Part shown: piece after piece, positions 55,551 through 64,000 of the stretch
How the letters are laid out: each line of letters opens with the position of its first letter
Position numbering within the stretch: position 1 is the stretch's first letter
Source: Miscanthus floridulus
Lineage: Eukaryota > Streptophyta > Magnoliopsida > Poales > Poaceae
Length of the DNA: 64,000 bases
NCBI RefSeq assembly: GCF_019320115.1
Contig: NC_089581.1
Location: 94,672,802 to 94,736,801, forward strand
Direction: 5' to 3'
Made by a program: the position numbers and the translations under genes
The notes under the pieces: generated by a model
Databases searched by the model: none
Told to the model about the DNA's origin: nothing
What the model saw: only the letters and a program-made list of their open reading frames with translations

Positions 55551-57042
55551 AACCTTTGCTAGTCCCTCAGCAAAGCTAAACTTAGTAAATGGATCAGGAG
55601 TTGCGTTGATGCTTTCACTCCTCAAGAGTACACATGCGTTCAAACAAGAATTCTCCTCCAGATTGGAATAAACCGATCTGACTTTCAAACGTACCCATAT
55701 TATCTTCAACCATGGAGCTTTTTTGCCTTCACTTGGGTCTTGAGCATTTGAAAGATAGAATGATCAAGTCAAGCACTATGTCTCAAGTTCTTTGCTCAAC
55801 CATTATTCTAGAGTTTTTTTTATAGATTTTTAAAATAAAACTCAGAGCTTCCTTTGTATGACACTCTCAAGTCTCTCAATATATGTGGTATTTGTGGATC
55901 CTCACCAAGGCAAAAGTGATGTTATGCCTTTCTCTTCCTACAACTAAGGCTTATGTGGAGCTCATAGGAGTGGAAAAGCATGAAAGAGCATACTTGCAAT
56001 ACATATATTGTAAAGTCAAACCTCGGATCCAAAGAGAGTTGATTCATACAATCAAATTAATATGTGCATGTGTGTGGATGTATGATGGATATATTTGGTG
56101 GCTACCCTAATTCTACTATGCTCCTTGAAAACATATCTATCTTTTGAAACTTGAAAACAACTTTGCAAGAAAACATGGGCTATCTTATTCATGTTTTCTT
56201 CTCTTTTTATTTCCGAGTGGGCATCTAAGTACCCATTGTTTTAAATATCTCAGACGCTTATCCATTTTTCTCATCTTTCTTTTTTTGAATAACTTTTGCA
56301 TAGCCACATGCTTCTTTTCTGCAATAGAACTTTTGAGAGATAGCAACAAGAACTTTGGAGCATTTATTTGGTGCATATCCTATCAAGAATATTTTTGGTG
56401 TTTACTCCCAGTGTAGGAGTAAAACATTTTTGGATGGTTCTAGATGGAATGGCATGTTATTGCGCTTACCCCCAGTGTAGGAGTAGTACATATTTGGGTG
56501 GTGTGTACGTGATCTTGATTTTAAAAGCATGACAAACCTCTCATAAGGGTCAACAAAGCTTGACTAAACTCAATGCAATGCAAGCAGCATATATGAGTGG
56601 AAATTTTCCTAATCTAAATATTATATACGGCTCTGGTAGGAATACAAGCTTTGTCATATAGGAGCTCATCATGTAGGATTTTCATATTTTTTAAAAGATA
56701 AATCTCTAGAACTTTAGTGTCACTTGGAACAAGATAAACAACAGCTCAGACCTTCTCATATCATATCTATCAATTACCTAGACTTAGATCAAGCATATGC
56801 TACCTACGAGTTTTAAGTTCAGAGTAAATTCTTATATCAAAACAGTCATATCCAAAACTTAGGAGAATTCAAGGCTAAAAACTAGGTACTTGAAAGGAAT
56901 TACGATAGAGCAACTATTCATTATTTCCATTGCAAGAGATTATCCTCAGAATTCATTTATTTTATTTAGCTCTTAAAAATCAAGCTTAAAGAAAACTTAA
57001 CACACCTTTTATTTTGTTTTCAAAAATTAAGATCACACCTTA

Positions 57043-57057
57043 ATATATATATATATA
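57043..57057. repeat. (TA)n microsatellite
   Basis: Simple alternating TA run in the non-coding region of Athila element B. Confidence 0.85.
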
Positions 57058-57551
57058 ACTAGCTAAGATAAATTTTTATTTTGCTTTTAGTTTGTTATGC
57101 ATCTTTTGATTTCATTAGCAAATATGAAGCAAACTTAAAAATAGTAAAACCAAAAGAGAAAGAAATACTTAGCTAGATACATGGGGGATGCTCCTCCCCT
57201 AAGTTGGATGTTGTTGTGGTCTTTCTTAGAGTGAGTCTACCAATAGAAGTCTTTCTCATCCATCTAGAAATTGTATTCCTCGTGCAGCGAGTGTAGCGAC
57301 AGTTCGGGAAAATATACAGCGGATGGATGACTTTACTCTTGATCATCATGCAAAATACTCCAACAAGAACACCAAAACTCTTGGCACAGATTAGGATAAG
57401 GGGTTAGCGGTCAGCCATTTAGAGATTTGTTGTCCTTTGGGGTTTAGACAGATTTCCTAATTGGCAAAGTTCTAGTAGGATGTCTATTTAATATTTTTTT
57501 GGATATTCTTATTTATATAATATAGAAAGAAAATATGCATGCATAATATAT

Positions 57552-57571
57552 GATTATTATTATTATTATTT
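57552..57571. repeat. (ATT)n microsatellite
   Basis: Six or so ATT units in the same AT-rich region. Confidence 0.85.
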
Positions 57572-57958
57572 TTATGCCACTACAGTGAATATGCCCTTGG
57601 GCTTTTACACATCGAGAAATTTTTTCATATGGGGCTTAGGCTTTATGATGCAATGATGTAATGCAGTCATAAAACTTTTTATCTTTATTTTCTAAATGTA
57701 ATGCTAATGCATAAAAATGAATATGCTAAAGTGAAAAGTAATTCATGCAATACTAAAAAGTAAATATGGATAACTACCGATGTTACCTCACGGTTAGGGT
57801 TTGGATTTTTAAGTCCTCTGGATAGGACTTGGCTAGAAAAAAGTTCTTCACTCTTCAGGTGCATCATCTGGTCTCAACAATGGAGACCCAGATGGCTACA
57901 CATCTTGTGACGGTGTCTCTAATGGTGATATCACCTTTTCTTTCCATACCTGCTTGGT

Positions 57959-58502
57959 TTATGGGCTTGACTTAGGTGGAGTAGGTTCATCTTTCTCAAC
58001 TTCTTTAGGTTCTTCATCTTCTTTCCATTCATTCTTTGGAGGTTGATTCTTCCAGCATTGGGATGATCGATGTCTCCTCATAGAGCGAGTCTTCTTGGGC
58101 TGCTCATAACTGGTATAACTATTAAAATAATAGCGTATCTTTTCTCTAGGGAATTGGAAGTGGACTTGTCCAGATCCGACGTAGATGATTGCGTTGGTTG
58201 TGTTGAGGAATGGTCTTCCCAACATAATAGGTGTATCATCTTCTTCTTCACCCATGTCTAGAACCATGAAGTTAGCAGGGGCAAACTGATCGTGTATTCT
58301 TACCATGATATCTTTTGCTATTCCTTCTGGAAATTGGATTGATTGGTCCGCCATCTACAATTGCATATATGTAGGGAACAAAGGTTCATCACCGAATAAG
58401 TATTCATACGTTAACTTGAACATTATATTGACACCCGACCCAATGTCACAGAAGGTCTTGTGAAAAATTCTTTGTCCAATGGTACTCTCGATCGTGGGTA
58501 TG
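57959..58502 (-). pseudogene. Athila-type protease, element B
   Basis: Open from 58354 to 57959 (MADQSIQFPEGIAKDIMVRI, PIMLGRPFLNTTNAI). The upstream part is readable to 58502 as HKTFCDIGSGVNIM, holding the active-site D, but a TAG at about 58355-58357 separates the two, again a likely former CAG. The C-terminal tail is Lys/Glu/Pro-rich. The gene is cut at 58503 by the opposite-strand LTR. Confidence 0.75.
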
Positions 58503-59800
58503 TGTTGACGATCACTAACATCAATTATAAACCATCAACATAACCTGCATATATACTTAATTCCATAACCAAACATAGGTATTGGGATTTAAACTAATAA
58601 ATTCCACGAGTTTTGGGGAATCTGTATTTTCAGCAGGGTTTATCTAGAAAACTATTAAGGGGGACCTATTCATCAAAGGAAATTATGGAATTCTGCCGTG
58701 TAATCGATGTGGGAATACTCTAGAAGACTCTAGAAGGCGAATCACCGAAGCGGAGCCTGTGTGTCTGACATTTGGGACCGGCCAGCTCCACCTAGAGGCT
58801 GCTCAACCTATGGCCCCCCATGTCAGCCTCCCGTTGTTATGTTGGTTCTCCATGGCCTCCTAGGTTGCATCTACGCTGTCCTTTAAGTCGATTTGATCCA
58901 AGGGCTCACGTTGGATGCTCCAGCCTATATATATCAGCCTCTACCACCCTCCCTGGAGCCATCCTAAAACCCTAGTTCATATTGTCCTTGTTAGGATCAA
59001 AGCCAGCTATCAAGAGAAGATTAGTCCTCTATAGGATCTAGTCTTATAAATAATAGCAGGATAGAGAGTGAGGGAAGAGTTTGAAGGAGGTGCTAGCCTA
59101 TCGGTGCTCTCTCTATGGCTTGTACCTTGGCAGATTCAAGTTCTATTTGAGATTGCCTCTGAGATTTCTCTAGTAATCAACTTCTGATTCAAGTAAACAT
59201 CTTGTTTATATTGTTCTTCAAGTTCACGTCTCTTTTGAGTGCTTTATTCCTGTTCTAGAGGGAGTAGAGTATTAATCGTAAGTGTAAGCGTGGTGCTTAG
59301 ACTTAGGTTAATTGTGGATGCACCCTGCATTCCAGAAGGTGATAGATCGCGTGAGTGACATAAGTTCTATATAGCTTCGTTGATCCTTTGTAGTCCACCT
59401 CCTATCTATAGGCGCACGTAGGACGCGGTTGCGAAGGAAAGCATCCTCTGCTGGTGTCTTTCCCTAGTAATATCCCTAGTTGAATAGTAGAAGACATAAG
59501 CTTACCCAAGTTAGAACTAGAGAACTTTAGTTATCCTCTCTACGCTCCTATTTATCCTAACCTTGTTGCTACCCTTAGTTAAGTTAGACCGTAGTTAGTC
59601 TCACATGTTTCCCTATGGATACGATACTTGGAATACTTCTGAGTGAAAGCTATAGCGGTATTCGTATGCTTGCGAATTTATCTGTGTGCGTTAAATATAC
59701 CAATAGTACGCCGGGGTCATCCTTCTTAGCAAGGAATGGTGAAGCGAGTAGGTGGTCATACCCTGATCAAAGTGTGTTGATCTTGTTAACTGGTTCTTCT
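58503..59800 (+). repeat. Athila-type LTR on the plus strand
   Basis: Starts TGTTGACGATCACTAAC and follows the element-strand order of LTR 4 (AAACCATCAACATAACC, TTTAAACTAATAAATTCC, GCAGGGTTTATC). It has a TATA-like CCTATATATATCAGCC near 58924 and a clear reverse copy of the 3' block near 59610-59700. The right boundary is not distinct; I place it near 59800, where a third protease begins. Internal sequence is absent, so it may be a solo LTR or a deletion relic. Confidence 0.6.
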
Positions 59801-59805
59801 TGAGG

Positions 59806-60458
59806 CTACCTGGCCTTGTTCTTCCTCCTTCTAATATTCTTCTTCTTCTTGGTCACTGTTGTCTCTTTGGGCAGGTAAGGCATCTGCAGATGTCTAGGAG
59901 ATTGTAGGATGTGGTTCTTGAAAGAAAACTTCTCCTTCCTATCCTTGATTCTGAAGCAGATCTTGGCATTGTCAATGTATATGATGGCTTTTGCGGTGCT
60001 TAGGAAAGGTTGGCCAAAAATAATGGGTGCCCTTACATCTCCACCTATTTCCAAAACCACAAAGTCTATGGGAACATATGATTGTCCCACTCAAACAATG
60101 GCATCTTCAAGAACACTCCTAGGGTAATAGAGTGACTGATCTGCATGCTGCAAATGCATATTTGTGTACAACAAAGTATCTTTATTAATTTGATCATGAA
60201 TTACCTTAGGCATGATGTTGATACTTGCTCTGAAGTCATAGACAACTTCTTGAAAATGTGAGGTCCAATGGCGAAGGGGATGACAGGTCTCCCTGGATCG
60301 CTCTTCTTTTCTATCAAGGTATAGTCTATCCACCTTCCCATCGATGATTGTATATAATAATATGTTGCATTGTGAATATCAACAAGATTTGTAGTTTCTA
60401 GATCTTTCGGTTGCCCCAGAATCTTACCTTTGTCGAACAGAGGAACAACAGCTACCAA
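59806..60458 (-). pseudogene. Athila-type protease, element C
   Basis: Readable in three overlapping frames: DPGRPVIPFAIGPHIFKK (60201-60458), FRASINIMPKVIHDQI with the active-site region altered (60091-60333), and PIIFGQPFLSTAKAIIYI then a Lys/Arg-rich tail (59806-60090). At least two frameshifts, plus D-F-R in place of D-x-G, make it inactive. It is clearly distinct from the protease at 57959-58502. Confidence 0.75.
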
Positions 60459-60710
60459 CTAAGCTATTTGTGATTCTATCATTTTATTAAAGCTATGCTG
60501 GTTCTTAATGGCAGAATCAAAGCTATTCATTCTGTTATTTATGTTCTCTAGAATTTTATCATTGGTAGCTACCTTTCTAGATAATCCCTCCATAAGTTTG
60601 GATTGGCTAGCAATTAATTCTCTCAAGGGCGGTTGATCAAAATTATTAAAATTATTACCTTGATAGTTACCTTAGTAGTTCGGTCTTTGTTGCTGGTTCC
60701 ATCCTTGATT

Positions 60711-61568
60711 CTATTGAGGACGAAAGTAGTTGCTGTTGTTGACAAAATTTACATCCTCTTGGGTTTCAGGACAGCTATTCCCTGAATGCCCAGTATTTCC
60801 ACACTCTTCACATGTCATGCGAGAATCATGAATGTGCATGACTTCTTGCTTCTCATTGGCTTGATCTTCAAGCTTCTTCATCAGTAGGTCCATCTTGGCA
60901 GACAACATGTCTACCTCCTTGAGTTGATGCATACCTCCACCTCTCTTGTGGGTCTGAAGACATTCTTCATTCCAACCTTGGTTGGAGGCCACCTTCTCCA
61001 CAAGAGCTATTGTAGCTAGTATGGTGAGTGATAGGAATGCACCTCCAACAGTAGCATCCATAGTCTTATGGGTACTTTTAGTCAACCTATGGTAGAAAGT
61101 CTACATGAGTAGCCAATTCTACAATCCCAAGATGAGAGCATTCTGTAATGTAATGTTGAAAGCGTTCTCATGCCTCAGGGACAAATTCATCATGTTGTTG
61201 CTAAAAGCTTGAAATTCTCCCACGCAGAGCATTAGTCTTGCCTGTAGGAAAGAACTTTGCTAGGAAGGTAGTGGAGTAGTTATCCCATGTAGTATTTCTA
61301 TCATTGTTGGCGTAGAACCATTGCCTTGCCTTCCCCAAGAGTGAGAATGGGAAGAGGTGAAGTAGTATGGCATCTTGGGTCACTCCTTTGATGGTGAAAG
61401 TGCTACAAATCTCTAGAAAGTGTTGGAGATGTGCACTTGCATCTTCATGTGTCTTTCCACAAAACTAGATTACTTGCACCATGTCGATGAGGGCTGGCTT
61501 GAGGTCAAATCCATTGTCTCCAACATTGACTGTTGGTCTAGTATAGATGTTGGCCGTAGTTGGAGCAG
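60711..61568 (-). pseudogene. Athila-type gag, element C
   Basis: Minus-strand pieces: N-terminal (61568 to about 61480: NIYTRPTVNVGDNGFDLKPA), capsid (61201-61383: LFPFSLLGKARQWFYANNDRNTTWDNY), and C-terminal with a knuckle CEECGNTGHSGNSC (60711-61085, C-x2-C-x4-H-x4-C intact). Frameshifts separate them. The N-terminus is cut at 61568/61569 by the Tekay-type LTR. Confidence 0.78.
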
Positions 61569-64000
61569 TGTAATAGAACCATCCAATTTATAAGAGCACA
61601 AGTACAATGGTAGCCCACAAGCGGTCACACTATCATACTTGAGCCCATATAAACCCAATAGTCCATCGAGTACCACGAAGGGTCTCGATTCATTGCCAAC
61701 ATACAACCAAGATCGTACATGATTCAACATACATGCCACATGTTACATAGAGTTCACTAATATATTGCCATATATCAGAGTACGATTAAAGTTATTACAA
61801 ACCAAGTTCAAATAAAGTAGTAGCGAAAGCAAAGTAGTTTTTAAACCAACGTCTCACACCATTGTTTAATACAAGCCAGTTTGTGATGACCACCCACAAA
61901 AGCATCACAGATAAGATATATAAGTAGAAGCGCCTTGCCCAAGGCCTGCTCCTCATCCACAGCGGGACAGAAGCAATTCTTATAGTAGCCATAATAAACA
62001 GTGTTATCTGGAACAAGTGGGAAATAAACCTTGAGTACAAAGAAGGTACTCAGCTAGACTTACCCATCATAAACCAAAAATAAAGTGACTCCAAGGATCA
62101 TGCAAGGCTTTATAAGTGGAGCTAGCTTGACAACATTTTGCATAAAAAGCTACTAATTCAGCTATACATTTTATAATTCAGTCATCAAGTTAATTATAGC
62201 TATTCATCTCTAGATTGGCAACTAACCTATGCTAAACATGTGGTATCTTAGTAGTGACAGAACAATAGTAACCATAGCAATTTATTATATCATTCACTTG
62301 CCATTATCACTACGATAGAAGGAAGCTCAGTCAAGTTTCTCACTATCTGGGAGAGATGGCGATTCGAATCGATTGTACCTAGCTAGGAAGTATTCCTAAG
62401 ACAAACTTAGGTAGACCAGATCAATGGTCACCTTAGGTCACCTTTGGTACAACTTGGGTCCAATTCACATGTTCGATCAGCACCACATAATCAAGGACAC
62501 TACTGGATGCCAGGTCGATCAGGACTCTAACCTGCCCTTGGCCTCACACCGGCTCCCCACACATCCTTACTACCTCAATTGTGCGCACTCTAATAGAACA
62601 AGGCCTAGACTAAGTTGAGCTACTTAGCTTCACGGTCGGAATGAGTTATCCGATCAGCTAAATGAGAGGCATGCATTCAAAATTACCGAGGACCAACAAC
62701 GATGCGGTCCTTAATCAGTGCAGACGGAATCACATGAGTCAACCTACAACATAGACTCTGTCCAGCCTCAATTTACAACATCCCAAGGTTCGTTTACATG
62801 ATAGCAAATATAGCCAACCATGGTCAGTGTCCACCTATATCTCGCAAGTGATAGGAAATCACCCGACTTCTACCGAGCTAAGCATTGCTAAGCAGTTATT
62901 TGATCCTAGACCTATACTAGGTTAAAGGTATATATATCTGGACAAGGTAGTTCGATGCATCAAGGGTTTCCAATCAACTCTTATAACCTAATGCATCAAA
63001 CATAAATGACTCAAGTGATATTTTATAAAACATAGGAGGCTTATAATGCTCCGGGGCTTGCCTTTTAGGAAAGAAGTGGGTCGGTGGTCAAGGCACTCTG
63101 GAAGTTCGTCAGTGGCTGGCTCCTCTCCTTTGGGAGCTGCAGGTTGGGGTGCCTCTTGATTGTCCTCCGACACTTCTTCTAATTCCAGTAGGGTTACTCC
63201 TTCGGGTGATGCTATATGTATGAGTATGAAATAAGATATTATGGATGCATAGATAATGACATGGATGATATAATATGATAAAATGCATACTCATAAGTGT
63301 ACTTAACAGTAATGTATTAGGGTGATAACAAGATAAATTTTCTTTTACTGAGTAGGTGCATATCTCTTCTTTAGTAATTAAACAAACACCTATTTAAAAT
63401 ATTTTCTGGACTACAAGACAGCAGCCACTTGTTTTGACCATAACTAGAGTTTTACACATCCAAACAATATGATCTTGGACTTTTTGTAAAGCTTATAAAA
63501 TTGTCTACAACGTTCTTTTAATCATCTTAAGGTGATTCAGTAGCTATCTAGGTCAAACAATTCAATCTTTCAGATCTGTAAAGAGGACAAGCAAATCTAA
63601 CAGACTTCTAACAGCTATAACTCTTAAACCATTAGGCCTATGACCATAAAATTTTAGGAAAAGCAAGATGAGTAAGTTATATACAACTTTGGTATTAACA
63701 AGTTTCACAGGAAAGATCATTATCATCATGAAATTGTCACCACAACAGAAACTACACATGCAGCCATCTAGTTGAATTATAGAGCAATAATTAACTAGCT
63801 GCCTAAAACCAATTAACTTTGAGCATAACTACCAATACCAACAGACCATATGCATCAGAAGCACCCTAGAAATCATCATGGTAAAACCCCAATAACTTAT
63901 TTACATGCATTTATTAATTTCCTTATGTAATAAGGTGATTTAAAAGATAAATATTTCTAGCGCTCAATAAATTCTGAGAACATTACAGTACGTTACATAT
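61569..64000 (-). repeat. diverged Tekay-type LTR, partial
   Basis: Starts TGTAATAGAACCATCC and follows LTR A base by base with frequent substitutions and small indels (for example CTCATCCACAGCGGGA near 61951, GACTCCAAGGATCATGCAAGG near 62088, CCTATATCTCGCAAGTGA near 62833). It runs off the right edge at an equivalent point about 2.4 kb into the LTR. It inserted into the Athila element C gag; the bases before it are AGCAG. Divergence is far greater than among LTRs A-C, so it is an old copy of a related subfamily. I could not tell whether it is solo or one end of a full element. Confidence 0.85.

Larger units (their letters stand above)
55551..57958. other. long non-coding 3' region of Athila element B
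   Basis: About 2.4 kb, AT-rich, no supported gene. It contains two copies of CCCAGTGTAGGAGTA (about 56408-56422 and 56470-56484), a (TA)n run near 57043-57057 and an (ATT)n run near 57552-57571. Confidence 0.6.
55536..58502 (-). mobile_element. Athila-type element B, 3' part without RT or integrase
   Basis: Along the minus strand: protease (58502-57959), 2.4 kb of AT-rich non-coding DNA, polypurine tract, 3' LTR (LTR 5). The visible path from protease to PPT contains no reverse transcriptase or integrase frame, so the element is non-autonomous. The right side is lost at the opposite-strand LTR. Confidence 0.7.

Noticed and set aside
56144..56416. 90-aa plus-strand ORF with hydrophobic stretches
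   Set aside because: AT-rich Phe/Leu-rich reading in the non-coding 3' region of Athila element B; no supporting context.

Overview
This window is a stack of nested LTR retrotransposons from a plant nuclear genome, almost certainly a grass. The evidence is a SIRE-type copia element, a Tekay/Del-type chromovirus with 4.4-kb LTRs, a Tat-type gypsy element with an antisense gene, and several Athila-type elements. I found no host gene, rRNA, tRNA or CRISPR array. A large-genome panicoid such as Saccharum, Miscanthus or Sorghum is my guess and is not proven here. All elements lie on the minus strand, except one Athila LTR at about 58.5-59.8 kb.

Layout, left to right. 1-4403: 5' end of a SIRE-type copia element (pol start, gag, PBS, 5' LTR), inserted in a Tat-type element. 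4404-7306: Tat internal DNA carrying a decayed, intron-containing gene on the plus strand. 7307-40060: a Tekay-type array flanked by the 5-bp target duplication TCAAT. Its order on the minus strand is LTR C, internal 1 (intact ORF0 and intact 1470-aa gag-pol), LTR B, internal 2 (the same genes, frameshifted), LTR A2. At its left end a 6590-bp block (Tat flank + LTR + 579 bp of internal DNA) is tandemly duplicated, which adds LTR A1. 40061-43973: the rest of the Tat element (last exon of the antisense gene, pol tail, gag remnant, PBS, 5' LTR). 43974-49664: an Athila-type gag-protease element split by a solo gypsy LTR (44272-47389). 49665-55535: five truncated or complete Athila LTRs. 55536-61568: remnants of two more Athila gag-protease elements separated by an opposite-strand Athila LTR. 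61569-64000: an old diverged Tekay-type LTR running off the window.

The most interesting object is ORF0 of the Tekay element (33982-34944, minus; broken copy at 23093-24055). From its 14th codon it reads as the histone H3 N-terminal tail: residues 1-13 of H3 are exact, and 18 of the first 21 match. After the tail come a small folded-looking domain, a coiled coil and an acidic tail. The methylation sites K4 and K9 (with R2, R8, S10) are kept, while positions 14, 18 and 23, which are acetylatable lysines in H3, are all arginine. The same element ends its integrase in a chromodomain, the module family that reads methylated H3 tails. A transposon-encoded H3 mimic upstream of gag in a chromovirus is the candidate undescribed system.

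Inferred order of events: Athila elements accumulated; the Tat element inserted at 43973/43974; copia and Tekay elements inserted into Tat; unequal recombination between Tekay LTRs made the three-LTR array (LTR B is visibly a mosaic of A-type and C-type sequence); last, the 6.59-kb tandem duplication arose, or was created by an assembly error. All comparisons between copies were made by eye.
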